The notes under the pieces are model-generated. The model saw only the letters and a list, made by a program, of their open reading frames with translations, had not been told where the DNA came from and did not search any database. Shown here piece after piece: positions 42,404 to 52,223 of a stretch of 64,000 nucleotides of DNA. How positions within the stretch are numbered: position 1 is the stretch's first letter; each line of letters opens with the position of its first letter. The stretch comes from Streptomyces novaecaesareae (GTDB lineage: Bacteria; Actinomycetota; Actinomycetes; Streptomycetales; Streptomycetaceae). The translations under genes were made by a program, and so were the position numbers. The stretch covers positions 7,860 through 71,859 of the forward strand of contig NZ_JNWQ01000033.1 in the NCBI RefSeq assembly GCF_000716875.1. Reading direction: 5' to 3'.

Positions 42404-44059
42404 TTGCTCCGCCGCCCCACCGGCTGGCCCATCACGCTCGGCATCGCCCTGCCGGTCGAGGCCGCCACCACCCTCGCGCTGCCCGCCGTCCTCGCCGGGG
42501 CCGTCGACGCCGCCCTCGGCCGACCGGCCGGGCCCGGCGCGCTCCTCCTGCTCGCGCTCGTCCTGGCCGCGGCGGCCGCCGCCGACGCCACCGCCGCCGC
42601 GGCCGGACCGGCCTGCTCCGCCGAAGCCACCGCCGCCCTGCGCGGACGCCTCGTCCGCCACCTGCTCGCCCTCGGGCCCGGCGGCCGGCTGCGCGGCGGC
42701 CCACCACCCGGCGACCTCGCCGCCCGGCTGCTGGGCTCGGCCGGCGACGCGGGCGGGCGGCTGCCCGCCGTCCTGGGCGCCGCCACCGCGCTGCTCACCT
42801 CGGTCGGCGCGATCGTCGGGCTCGGGGTGCTGTCGCCGTGGCTGGCGCTGGCGTTCTTCGCGGGCGTGGTGCCGGGCGTGGTGCTGATCCGGCTCTTCCT
42901 GCGGCAGGCCGGGCCGGTGTTCGCCCGCTACCAGGAGGTCCAGGGCGTACTCGCCGCCCGGCTGGGCGGCGCCCTCACCGGGCTGCGCAGCATCCACGCG
43001 GCGGACGCCGAACAGCGCGAGGCCGCACGGGTGTTGGCGCCGCTGCCGGAGCTCTCGGCGGCCGGGCACGCGCTCTGGGCGGCGCAGCGGCGCACCGCCT
43101 GGCAGGCGACCCTGCTGATCGCCCTGGTCGAGGTCGCGGTACTCACCACCGCCGGCGCCCTGCTCGCGGACGGCGCCCTCGCCCCCGGCGCGCTCGCAGC
43201 GGCAGCGGGCTGGGCGGCGCTGGGCGCGGGGCTGTTCGAACAGGTCGAGGCGCTGGTCGGGGTGGCGCACGCGCGCGCCGGGCAGGCCCGGGTGGACGAG
43301 CTGCTGGCGCTCGCGCCCGCGCCCTGCGGTGCGCAGACGCTCCCGGCGGACGGCAGCGGGCAGGTCGAGCTGCGCGGCGTGGTGGTGCGCGACGGCGACC
43401 GGGTGCTGCTCGGCCCGCTCGACCTCACCGTCCCCGGCGGCCGTACCGTCGCCATGGTCGGGCGTTCCGGCTCCGGCAAGTCCCTGTTGGCCGCCTTGCC
43501 CGGGCGGCTGCGGGACGCCGACGAGGGCACCGTGCTGATCGACGGTGTCCCGGTGGGCGCGCTGGCGCCGTCCGAGCTGCGGCACGCGGTCGGCTACGCC
43601 TTCGCCCGGCCCGACCTGGTCGGCCGTACCGTCCGCGACGCCCTGGCGGGCGCGGGCCCGGCCGAGGCGGCGGCCGCCCACACGGACGGGCTGCTGCGGC
43701 GACTGCCGCAGGGCTGGGACACCCCGCTCGACGAACTCCACCTCTCCGGCGGCGAGTTGCAGCGCCTCGGGCTCTCCCGGCTGCTGGCCCGGCCCACCCG
43801 GGTGGTCGTCCTGGACGACGCCACCTCGGGCCTGGACCTCGCCACCGAGTACCTCGTCACCCAGGCCCTCGACCACGCGACCCACGGCCGCACCCGTCTG
43901 GTGGTCGCCCACCGCGCCGCCGTCGCCGCGCGCGCCGACCTCGTCGCCTGGCTCGACGACGGGCGCCTGCGCGCCCTGGCCCCGCACACCGCCCTCCTCG
44001 CCCACCCCGGCTACCGCGCCACCCTCTCGGACACCGCCCTGCGAGCGGCGGCCGGCTGA
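42404..44059 (+). CDS. ABC exporter half-transporter 1 of the lanthipeptide locus
   Basis: 551 residues from TTG 42404, supported by GGGAG seven bases upstream. Membrane segments occupy residues ~10-310; the ATPase domain has Walker A GRSGSGKS (Lys359), signature LSGGELQRLGLSR and Walker B VVVLDDATSGLD. The residue after the Walker B Asp is Asp rather than the catalytic Glu, so hydrolysis at this site may be weak. With the second ABC gene it would form a heterodimer like RamA/RamB of the SapB system. No N-terminal C39 peptidase domain, so leader cleavage must be done elsewhere. Confidence 0.88.
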   Translation: MLRRPTGWPITLGIALPVEAATTLALPAVLAGAVDAALGRPAGPGALLLLALVLAAAAAADATAAAAGPACSAEATAALRGRLVRHLLALGPGGRLRGGPPPGDLAARLLGSAGDAGGRLPAVLGAATALLTSVGAIVGLGVLSPWLALAFFAGVVPGVVLIRLFLRQAGPVFARYQEVQGVLAARLGGALTGLRSIHAADAEQREAARVLAPLPELSAAGHALWAAQRRTAWQATLLIALVEVAVLTTAGALLADGALAPGALAAAAGWAALGAGLFEQVEALVGVAHARAGQARVDELLALAPAPCGAQTLPADGSGQVELRGVVVRDGDRVLLGPLDLTVPGGRTVAMVGRSGSGKSLLAALPGRLRDADEGTVLIDGVPVGALAPSELRHAVGYAFARPDLVGRTVRDALAGAGPAEAAAAHTDGLLRRLPQGWDTPLDELHLSGGELQRLGLSRLLARPTRVVVLDDATSGLDLATEYLVTQALDHATHGRTRLVVAHRAAVAARADLVAWLDDGRLRALAPHTALLAHPGYRATLSDTALRAAAG

Positions 44060-44072
44060 CCGGCCCGCGCAG

Positions 44073-44339
44073 GAAGTCGGCCGGGCCGACTTCTCGTGCG
44101 GTTCCCGAACCCGCCCGCGGCCGCGGGGCGGTCACTCCTCACAGAAAGTCCGCCAGTCCGATCTCCCATGCAGCCCACACCGCCGCTCCCCACCGCCGAC
44201 CCCGCCCCACCCCACCGCACAGGAAGTCGGCGACACCGACTTCCCACGCCCCCGGCGCCGCAGCGGAGCCACCACGCACGCCGCCGGCCGCCCCAGCCAC
44301 CCGCGCGCCACGGCACCGGAAGTCGGCGGGGCCGACTTC
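44073..44339. repeat. Four-copy interrupted palindrome between the exporter genes
   Basis: GAAGTCGGC-N3-GCCGACTTC occurs at 44073-44093, 44223-44243 (one mismatch) and 44319-44339, with a degenerate copy at 44145-44165. Centres are 72, 78 and 96 bases apart. Copies 1 and 4 are followed by the same ttctcgtgcg sequence, showing duplication. The last copy ends two bases before the likely start of the second ABC gene. Confidence 0.9.
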
Positions 44340-44341
44340 TC

Positions 44342-46075
44342 GTGCGCGGCTCCTCCCCCGGACGGGAACTGCTGCTCCGGCAGTTGACGCTCACCCGGGG
44401 GCCGCTGCTGCGGATGCTCGCGTGGTCCGGGGTGGAGGCGCTGCCGCCGCTGGTGTCCGGGCTGTTCGTCTCGGCCGCCGTCGACCAGGGGTTCCTGGCC
44501 GGCCGGCCCGGTGCCGGGGTGGCCTGGCTGGGCGGCTTCGGCGCGGCCATGGCCGTCCGGGCGTACGCGACGCGCGCCGGGTTCCCGCACCTCGCCGGGG
44601 TGGTGGAGCCGCTACGGGACGCCCTGGTCGAACGGGTGGTCCGCAGCGCGCTCTCCCGCCCCTCGGCGGATCCGGCCGCAGTCGCCCGGCTCACCGAACA
44701 GGTCGAGTCCGTACGGCAGTTGACCGCGACACTGCTCCGCACCCTGCGCGGGGTCGGGGTCACGCTGGCCGCCGCCCTGATCGGCCTGACGCTGCTCGCA
44801 CCCGCCGTACTGCCCCTGGTCCTGCTGCCGCTGGCGGCCGCCGGGCTGCTCTTCGCCCGGCTGCTGCGCCCGATGGTGGCGCGCAGGAGGGCCGTGGTCC
44901 TGGCCGAGGAACGGCTCGCCGCCGAGGCCGGACGGGCGCTGCACGGGCTGCGCGACGTCCAGGCCACCGGCACCGGAGACGAGGCCGCCGAGGCGCTGAC
45001 CGAGGCCGCCCGGGAGAGCGCGGCAGCCTCACAGGCACTCGGCCGCGCCTCGGCCCTGCGCGCGCTCGTCGTCGCACTCGGCGGACGCCTGCCCGTCCTG
45101 GCCGTCCTCGCGGCGGCACCGTGGCTGCTCGCCCACCACGCCCTGACCCCGGGCGAACTGCTCGGCGTCGCCACCTACCTCCTCCAACAACTCGACCCGG
45201 CCGTCCGGACCCTGGCCGGCACGGTCGGAGGCTGGCTGCTCAGCCTCGCCGTCGTCCTCGACCGCCTGGCCACGACCACGGCCGCCACCACAGCCGATGC
45301 CACGGCCGGGCCCGCCCACGACTCCTCGACCCCGGGTAGGGAGACCGCCGCCGAGGTCCGGTTGGCGGAGGTCCGGTACGGGCACGGCGGCGGAGCCGTA
45401 CCGGTACTGGAGGGCCTCGACGCGGCCCTCCGGCCGGGCGAGCACGTGGCGGTGGTGGGGCCGAGCGGGGCCGGGAAGTCGACGCTGGCGGCGCTGCTGG
45501 CCGGGGTGCTGGTGCCGACGGCGGGGCGGGTGACGGTCGGCGGGGTGCGGCCGGAGCCGGCGCGGCAGGTGGCCCTGGTGCCGCAGGAGGCGTACGTGCT
45601 CCCGGGCTCGGTACGGGACAACCTGCTCTGGCTCGCGCCGGACACCGACGACGCCCGGCTGGCCTCGGCCGTGGCCCTGCTGGGCGCGGAGGCGCTGGTG
45701 GCGCGGCTGGGCGGGCCGGCCGCCGTGCTAGGCGATCCGGGTGAACTCTCCGCAGGTGAGCGGCAGTTGCTGGCGCTGGTACGGACGTACCTGTCCCCCG
45801 CCCCGGTCGTCGTGCTGGACGAGGCGACCTGCCACCTGGACCCGGCCGCCGAGGAGCGGGTCGAGCGGGCCTTCGCCGCCCGGCCGGGGACGCTGGTGGT
45901 CGTGGCGCACCGCATCAGTTCCGCGCTGCGGGCGGACCGGGTGCTGCTGCTGGACGGCGGGCGCGGGCTGCTGGCCCGGCACGGCGATCTGCAGGTGCTG
46001 TCCCCGCTCTACCGCGAGCTGGTCGGTCACTGGCTCGGTTCCGCGCCCCGGACCGGCGCGGGGCCGGCGCCGTGA
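44342..46075 (+). CDS. ABC exporter half-transporter 2 of the lanthipeptide locus
   Basis: About 577 residues from GTG 44342; the frame is open back to 44096 but that part is Pro/Arg-rich repeat translation and unlikely to be protein. Six membrane segments in the first ~310 residues, then Walker A GPSGAGKST (Lys379), Q-loop VPQEAYVLPG, signature LSAGERQLLALVR, and Walker B VVVLDEATCHLD with a normal catalytic Glu. Pairs with the preceding ABC gene, which has the degenerate site. Export of the modified peptide is the expected job. The start codon is uncertain because no clear ribosome-binding site precedes it. Confidence 0.85.
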   Translation: MRGSSPGRELLLRQLTLTRGPLLRMLAWSGVEALPPLVSGLFVSAAVDQGFLAGRPGAGVAWLGGFGAAMAVRAYATRAGFPHLAGVVEPLRDALVERVVRSALSRPSADPAAVARLTEQVESVRQLTATLLRTLRGVGVTLAAALIGLTLLAPAVLPLVLLPLAAAGLLFARLLRPMVARRRAVVLAEERLAAEAGRALHGLRDVQATGTGDEAAEALTEAARESAAASQALGRASALRALVVALGGRLPVLAVLAAAPWLLAHHALTPGELLGVATYLLQQLDPAVRTLAGTVGGWLLSLAVVLDRLATTTAATTADATAGPAHDSSTPGRETAAEVRLAEVRYGHGGGAVPVLEGLDAALRPGEHVAVVGPSGAGKSTLAALLAGVLVPTAGRVTVGGVRPEPARQVALVPQEAYVLPGSVRDNLLWLAPDTDDARLASAVALLGAEALVARLGGPAAVLGDPGELSAGERQLLALVRTYLSPAPVVVLDEATCHLDPAAEERVERAFAARPGTLVVVAHRISSALRADRVLLLDGGRGLLARHGDLQVLSPLYRELVGHWLGSAPRTGAGPAP

Positions 46076-46240
46076 TCTCGATAGGATCTCATCCGCTCCG
46101 GCCGTTATGGTGGCCGGGAAAAACGGGCCGCGATCACCGGCTACGGGCGTACCGAGCGCCCGATCGGGGACCCGACCGTGCGCCTGCGGCGCCGGGCGGG
46201 CGCCGATGACCAGCACCCTCCGCACGGAAGACGATTTCTC

Positions 46241-46411
46241 ATGTCCGACACCCTCACCGACACCACCGGACCCGCGGTCAACGGGACCGACGCCGACGAG
46301 AAGACGGCCGACGACAGCGCGCACGGCCGTCACCGCGGCCGTTCCGCCGCCGACGACACCTCGGAGTCCGACCCGCACGGCCGCCACCGCGCGGCCGGAG
46401 CCCGGGGCTGA
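46241..46411 (+). CDS. Small hydrophilic protein with duplicated HGRHR motif
   Basis: 56 residues from ATG 46241. The first 30 are acidic (MSDTLTDTTGPAVNG, then DADEKTADD). The rest contains two related blocks, DDSAHGRHRGRSA and ESDPHGRHRAAGA, 20 residues apart. No Cys, no membrane helix. The acidic-leader plus basic repeated-tail design resembles a peptide precursor or a metal/nucleic-acid-binding tail protein. It follows the lanthipeptide exporter on the same strand after 165 bases. I do not recognise a function. Confidence 0.6.
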   Translation: MSDTLTDTTGPAVNGTDADEKTADDSAHGRHRGRSAADDTSESDPHGRHRAAGARG

Positions 46412-46539
46412 CCGCACCCGCGAACCCGCGGCACGCGACGGGCAGCACGCAACACGCGACACGCACCGGGCCCGCCCGGGGAGCAGCGCTCCCCCGGCGG
46501 GCCCTCGCGCGTCAGAGCACCACCGGCGCCCGAAGGCCG

Positions 46540-47622
46540 TCAGCCCATCGTCACGACGGTGCGCAGCGCCTCGCCGCTGTGCATCTGCGCGATCGCGTCG
46601 TTGACGTCCATCAGCGCCACCCGGTGGGTCACCATGCCGTCGAGGTCGATCCGCCCGGCCCGCCAGAGGTCCACGACGAGCGCGATGGTGCGCCGCACCG
46701 TCGCCCCGCCGTAGAGCGAGGGCAGCAGGCGCTTCTCGTTGAAGAACAGCTCGCCCATGGTGAACTGCGCGAGGTCGTCCTGGGCGCCCGCTCCGATGAC
46801 GACCACCGCGCCGCCGCGCCGGGCCGCGTCGTAGCCGGCCCGCACGGTGGCCGCGCGGCCGACCGCCTCGAAGACGTAGTCGAAGCCGCCGCCGGGCAGC
46901 TTCTTGGCGACGGCCTTCAGGTCCTCGGGGGCGACGGCCTCGGTGGCGCCGAAGGCGAGGGCGCGCTCGCGGCGCGAGGCGACCGGGTCGACGACGGTGA
47001 TCCGGCCGGCGCCGCAGACCCGGGCGCCCTGGACGGTGGCCACGCCGACACCGCCCGCGCCGAGCACCGCGACGGAGGCTCCCGGCTCGACCTTGGCGGT
47101 GTTCACCGCGGCACCTATGCCGGTGGTCACCCCGCAGCCGATCAGCGCGGCGGCCTCGTACGGGAGGTCGGCGGGCACCTTGATGACGGCGTCGGCGCAG
47201 ACCACGACCTCCTCGGCGAAGGCGCCGGTGCCGTAGAAGCCGGAGGCGGTCAGGCCGCCTTCCTCGATCCGGAAGCCGGGGGCGCCGAGCCGGCGCAGGC
47301 TGGCGATGCACAGGTGGCCGCGGTCCTGCCGGCAGTGGTCGCAGAGGCCGCACGGGGCCATCCAGCAGAGCACCACGCGGTCGCCGACGGCGAGGCCGGT
47401 CACGCCCTCGCCGACCTCCAGGACGTCCCCGGCGCCCTCGTGCCCGGGGACGAACGGCGCGGGCTGCGGGAGGACGCCGCTCATCGCGGAGAGGTCGGAG
47501 TGGCAGAGGCTGGCGGCGCGCATCCGGACCCGGACGGTGCCCTCTCGGAAGCCGACCGCGGTCACGTCCTCCCGGACGTCGAGGGTGTCCTGGCCGGTCT
47601 TGTGCAGGATGGCTGCGCGCAT
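46540..47622 (-). CDS. Zinc-dependent MDR alcohol dehydrogenase
   Basis: 360 residues from ATG 47622, GGGAG upstream. Catalytic zinc ligands in ASLCHSDLS and GHEGAGDV; structural zinc site CGLCDHCRQDRGHLC; Rossmann motif AVLGAGGVGVATVQGA. This is the class III-like MDR group containing NDMA-dependent and glutathione- or mycothiol-type alcohol dehydrogenases in actinomycetes. The exact alcohol is unknown. It converges on the HGRHR gene and is divergent from a methyltransferase. Confidence 0.9.
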   Translation of the reverse strand: MRAAILHKTGQDTLDVREDVTAVGFREGTVRVRMRAASLCHSDLSAMSGVLPQPAPFVPGHEGAGDVLEVGEGVTGLAVGDRVVLCWMAPCGLCDHCRQDRGHLCIASLRRLGAPGFRIEEGGLTASGFYGTGAFAEEVVVCADAVIKVPADLPYEAAALIGCGVTTGIGAAVNTAKVEPGASVAVLGAGGVGVATVQGARVCGAGRITVVDPVASRRERALAFGATEAVAPEDLKAVAKKLPGGGFDYVFEAVGRAATVRAGYDAARRGGAVVVIGAGAQDDLAQFTMGELFFNEKRLLPSLYGGATVRRTIALVVDLWRAGRIDLDGMVTHRVALMDVNDAIAQMHSGEALRTVVTMG

Positions 47623-47806
47623 CTGGCTGCTCCCTGTGTGCATCGCGTGACGCGGAGTGGGTCCTCGGACGGGCCGATTCTGGCACGGGCTCCGCGTCGC
47701 CAGGGGAACGGGTTCCCCGAGGGGGGCGAAGAGCCGGAGGCCCCGGCCGTCCCGTTTCGTCCGCTGCTCCGGGCCCGCTCCCGGCACCGCCGCTACCGTC
47801 GAGTAA

Positions 47807-48499
<693 letters not shown>

Positions 48500-48634
48500 C
48501 CCCCGCCTGCTGAGCCCCACCCGCCGACCACCGGCACCGATGCTCCAACGTCGTGCCAGGGCGGGGGTTCGAACGGTACGGTGGCCGCGCAGCACCAGGC
48601 AGAGCATCGGCGGACGGTGGGGGCCAGCAGCGAC

Positions 48635-49939
48635 ATGACCGACCAGCAGAACACCGCTCCGGCGGTCTGGGACCCGACGGCGCGCGGCGGCGCCGGCGGC
48701 TGGGTGCGCGGCCCGCAGCACCCGGCCGGCGCCGCGCCCGCCCCGGAGGCGGCCGCGGCGCCCCAGCCGCCCGTCTCTCCCCAGGCCCCCGCCGACCCCC
48801 GCCCCGGCCCGGTGTCCCCGCCGCCCGGGCCCGGCGCGGTCGGTGACCAGGGCCCGCCGCTGGGCGCCCGCCCGTACCTGGCCACCGCGCCCGGCTACGA
48901 CCCGCCGACCGCCCCGTTCCCCCGCACCGCCGCCCCGCAGCCCCCGGCCGCCCCTCCCACGGCCTCGCCGTTCCCCGCCCACGCGAGCCCGCAGCAGCAG
49001 ACCGCTCCGTACCAGGCCCCGCAGCCCCAGACCGCTCCGTACCAGGCCGCACAGGAGCAGGACCACGGCTACCCCCTCCAGCCCCCCGCCGCCCCGCCGC
49101 AGCCCCCGTACGCCGCCCAGCCGCAACCCCCGTACGGCGCCCCACCGCAGCCCCCGTACGCCGCCCAGCCCGGCTACCCGGCCGACTACCCCACCGCCTA
49201 CGAGGACGAGGACGACGAGGACCGCCCGGCCAACCGCAGGACCCCGCTGCTGATCGGCTTCGCGCTGCTGCTGGTGCTGGCGGTCGGCGGCGGCCTGCTG
49301 TTCGCCGCCCGGGGCGGCGGCGACAAGGGCGGCCAGGCCGCGCCCGCCCCGACGGCCGCGCCCGCGACCGGCGTCGGCAATCCGCCGCCCGCGCCCGCCC
49401 CCACCGGTACGGACCCCACGCCCAGCGCCCCGGCCTCGCCCACCGGAGCGCCGTCCCCGACCGCGACCGGCGCCGGGCCCAACGCGCAGTCCCAGGCGCA
49501 GGCGCTGGACGGCCTGCTCAGCGAGGGCGAGAACGCCAAGGCCCCGATAGGCAACGCCGTCGCCAAGGTGAGCAGCTGCCCGTCGAAGGCCGACATCGAG
49601 AGCTCGGCGCAGGTGTTCGACAACGGTGCCAACCAGCGTGCCGCGCTGCTGACCAAGCTCGCCCAGCTGAGCGTGACGGACGTGCCGGGCGGCGCGGACG
49701 CGGTGAACTCGCTGAAGTCCGCCTGGCAGCTGTCCGCCGACATCGACAAGGCGTACGCGACCTGGGCGCGCGCCGTCGCCGCCCAGGGCTGCTCCGGCAG
49801 GGCCCCGACCACCCAGGACAAGAAGCACGCGGACGAGCTCAACCCGCAGGCCACGCAGGCGAAGACGGACTTCATGACCAAGTGGAACCCGATCGCGAAC
49901 AGCTACGGCCTGACCCCGCGGACCCAGGACAGGATCTGA
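48635..49939 (+). CDS. Proline-rich single-pass membrane protein
   Basis: 434 residues from ATG 48635. Residues ~1-190 are a cytoplasmic Pro/Gln/Ala tract with repeats such as TAPYQAPQPQ and PQPPYAAQPQPPYG. One membrane helix follows (LLIGFALLLVLAVGGGLLFAARG, near 210), a Pro/Ala/Thr linker, and an external helical domain (~290-434) with Cys in KVSSCPSK and AAQGCSGR that could pair. The amidase gene starts seven bases downstream, so they are cotranscribed; an envelope role is likely. Confidence 0.8.
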   Translation: MTDQQNTAPAVWDPTARGGAGGWVRGPQHPAGAAPAPEAAAAPQPPVSPQAPADPRPGPVSPPPGPGAVGDQGPPLGARPYLATAPGYDPPTAPFPRTAAPQPPAAPPTASPFPAHASPQQQTAPYQAPQPQTAPYQAAQEQDHGYPLQPPAAPPQPPYAAQPQPPYGAPPQPPYAAQPGYPADYPTAYEDEDDEDRPANRRTPLLIGFALLLVLAVGGGLLFAARGGGDKGGQAAPAPTAAPATGVGNPPPAPAPTGTDPTPSAPASPTGAPSPTATGAGPNAQSQAQALDGLLSEGENAKAPIGNAVAKVSSCPSKADIESSAQVFDNGANQRAALLTKLAQLSVTDVPGGADAVNSLKSAWQLSADIDKAYATWARAVAAQGCSGRAPTTQDKKHADELNPQATQAKTDFMTKWNPIANSYGLTPRTQDRI

Positions 49940-49946
49940 CCCACCC

Positions 49947-50978
49947 GTGACCGGAACCGCCCCCCGACCGCCCCGCCGTTCCGCCCTGCTGCGCGCCATC
50001 ACCGTGGTGGCCGCGGTCGTTCCGCTCTGCACGGCGGGCTGGCTCGGCTGGCGGGCCCTCGACGACTCCGGCCCGGCGGGCGCCACGGCCCCGGCCACGG
50101 CCGCCACCGCCCCGGCGGGCACCGCCGACCCGGCCGCGACGCCGCTCACCCCGCCCGTCGCCCCGCCGCCCACCGGCGGCGCCACCGCCACCGACGCCCC
50201 GGCAGCCGGAACGCCCGGGTCGACCCCGGCCCCGCCGGCCACCGCCGCCCCACCCGACCCGACCGCCACCGCCCCCACCGGCGCCTCCGGCGCCTCCGCG
50301 GCGAACAGCCTCGCCGGCCGCACCGTCGTCCTCGACCCCGGCCACAACCCCGGCAACTTCTCGCACCCCGCCGAGATCGACCGTCAGGTGGACATCGGCA
50401 ACGCCCGCAAGGAGTGCGACACCACCGGGACGGAGACCAACGCCGGCTACACCGAGGCCGAGTACACCCTGGACGTCTCCCGCCGGGCCCGCACCATCCT
50501 GGCCGCCCGGGGCGCCAAGGTGGTGCTGGTGCAGGACGGCGACCGCCCCTGGGGCCCGTGCATCGACGAACGCGCCAGGGCCGGTGCCGACGCGCACGCC
50601 GACGTCGCGGTCTCGGTGCACGGGGACGGCGGCCCGGGCAGCGGCAGCGGGTTCCACGTGATCATGCCCGCCAAGGTGGTGGCCGGCAAAGCGGACAACT
50701 CCGCGATCGTCGAACCCTCGCACCGGCTCGGCCTGCTGCTGCGCGACAGCTTCCACGCCGCGACCGGCGAGCCCTACGCGGACTACATCGCGAACCAGGG
50801 CCTTGACACCCGCTCCGACCTGGGCGGCCTCAACCTCTCCACCGTCCCCAAGGTGTTCATCGAGTGCGGTAACATGCGCAACTCGACGGACGCGAAGCGG
50901 ATGACGGACCCTCAGTGGCGCCAACTGGCGGCCCAGGGGATCGCCGACGCGCTGACCGCGTTCCTGACGACCCAATAG
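49947..50978 (+). CDS. N-acetylmuramoyl-L-alanine amidase (Amidase_3)
   Basis: 343 residues from GTG 49947. N-terminal membrane anchor (ITVVAAVVPLCTAGWLGW) and a ~90-residue Pro/Thr/Ala linker precede an Amidase_3 domain: VVLDPGHNPGN (zinc His), TEAEYTLDVSRRARTIL (zinc Glu), VSVHGDGGPGSGSGFHV (second His) and KVFIECGNMRNSTDA (catalytic Glu). Cleaves the amide between muramic acid and stem peptide. Coupled to the preceding Pro-rich membrane protein. Confidence 0.93.
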   Translation: MTGTAPRPPRRSALLRAITVVAAVVPLCTAGWLGWRALDDSGPAGATAPATAATAPAGTADPAATPLTPPVAPPPTGGATATDAPAAGTPGSTPAPPATAAPPDPTATAPTGASGASAANSLAGRTVVLDPGHNPGNFSHPAEIDRQVDIGNARKECDTTGTETNAGYTEAEYTLDVSRRARTILAARGAKVVLVQDGDRPWGPCIDERARAGADAHADVAVSVHGDGGPGSGSGFHVIMPAKVVAGKADNSAIVEPSHRLGLLLRDSFHAATGEPYADYIANQGLDTRSDLGGLNLSTVPKVFIECGNMRNSTDAKRMTDPQWRQLAAQGIADALTAFLTTQ

Positions 50979-51193
50979 AAGACTCGGGGACCCGGTACGG
51001 AAGTTGAGCCGCACGCCCCGGCGCGCGGCACCGCGCGCGGCCCGCGTGGTTTGCAACGACTTCGCCCCATTCCCGGTCCCGCCGTGCGTCGGCAGGACGG
51101 TTGGGCCTAGGCTTCTGGTCCGTTCGGGAGTTTCGGCCGGTCAGCCCGACCGCACGAACCACCGTCCACGACACGTCAACGAGGGGAACGTTA

Positions 51194-52102
51194 GTGAATC
51201 TGCGCGCTCTCACCAGGGGAGACGCCGCCGTCGCAGGCGCGGCCGTCCTGCTCTTCATCGCCTCCTTCCTGCCTTACTGGACCGTGAGCTGCGCCGGCCG
51301 GTACTGCGGGCCCACCGCCTCGCAGAACGCGTGGAGCACCGAGCTGTTCCCCATCCTGCCCTCGATCTACCTGCTGGGCATCGCCGCCGCGGTGCTGATC
51401 CTGGTGCAGCGCTTCCAGGGCCAGGCCGCGGCCAACCGCCAGGTGCTCGGCCTGCGGCTGGACCAGTGGGGCATCGCCTTCGCGGTCGCGGCGCTGTGGA
51501 CCTCGCTCTGGGCGCTGGGCGGCGGCTACGACGGCGCCGGCATCAGCCACGGCTTCGGCGCCTGGCTCGGCCTCATCTCGCTGATCGTGCTCGCCGGTGC
51601 GGCCGCGGCCGGCCCGCTGGTGCCCGCGCTGAAGGCCCCGCTGGTCTCCGACCGCCCGGCCGTCCCGTACCAGGGCGGCTACCCGGTCCCCGGCCAGCCG
51701 GGTGCTCCCGGCCAGCCCGGCCAGTACGGCTACCCGGCCCAGGGCCACGACCCGGCGTTCGGCGCCCAGGGCGGCTACGGCTACCCGGGCGCCGGCCAGC
51801 CGCAGCCCGGTCAGCCGGCCCAGCCCGGCCAGCCGCAGGACGCCGGTGTCCCGGCCCCGCAGCCGGCCGCGCCGGTCGCGCAGCAGGCCGCCCCGGCGGC
51901 GGACTTCCAGCCGTTCTGGTTCGCCGTCCCGGCCCCGCGCCAGCTGGCCCCGAAGGACAACCCGGCCGGCGCCCCGGTCGGCGAGGTCGTGCCCGGCACC
52001 TGGTACCTGGCCGTCGAGCAGCGCGGCAGCGCGCTGGTCGCGCAGCTGCCGGACGGCACCCAGGGCGTGCTGGCCGACACCCAGGGCATCCAGCGCGGCT
52101 GA
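51194..52102 (+). CDS. Four-TM membrane protein with Gly/Pro/Gln/Tyr-rich tail
   Basis: 302 residues from GTG 51194, GAGGGGAAC ten bases upstream. Four membrane helices occupy residues ~10-150, with an extracellular Cys pair (VSCAGRYCGP) after TM1. The C-terminal ~150 residues contain repeats such as GYPVPGQPGAPGQPGQYGYPAQ and end in a small folded segment (FQPFWFAVPAPRQL...GTWYLAVEQRGSALVAQLPDGTQGVL). This resembles DUF5336-type actinobacterial proteins. A strong terminator follows. Confidence 0.8.
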   Translation: MNLRALTRGDAAVAGAAVLLFIASFLPYWTVSCAGRYCGPTASQNAWSTELFPILPSIYLLGIAAAVLILVQRFQGQAAANRQVLGLRLDQWGIAFAVAALWTSLWALGGGYDGAGISHGFGAWLGLISLIVLAGAAAAGPLVPALKAPLVSDRPAVPYQGGYPVPGQPGAPGQPGQYGYPAQGHDPAFGAQGGYGYPGAGQPQPGQPAQPGQPQDAGVPAPQPAAPVAQQAAPAADFQPFWFAVPAPRQLAPKDNPAGAPVGEVVPGTWYLAVEQRGSALVAQLPDGTQGVLADTQGIQRG

Positions 52103-52118
52103 CGCGCCGCACGCAGGA

Positions 52119-52158
52119 CGAAGGGGCGGGACCGGTCTTCTCCGGTCCCGCCCCTTCG
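52119..52158. terminator. Strong bidirectional terminator
   Basis: A 17-bp perfect stem (cgaaggggcgggaccgg and complement) with six-base loop, 16 bases after the preceding stop; it lies between convergent genes. Confidence 0.9.
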
Positions 52159-52223
52159 CCGTACCCGCTGCCCGCTGCCCGTTCCCGGCAGCGCTGCCCG
52201 CTCTCAGCAGCCGCTGCCCGTTC

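Noticed and set aside
44096..44341. N-terminal extension of the second ABC protein through the palindrome array
   Set aside because: The frame is open, but the translation is Pro/Arg repeat sequence with no match to exporters. The membrane domain begins just after GTG 44342.
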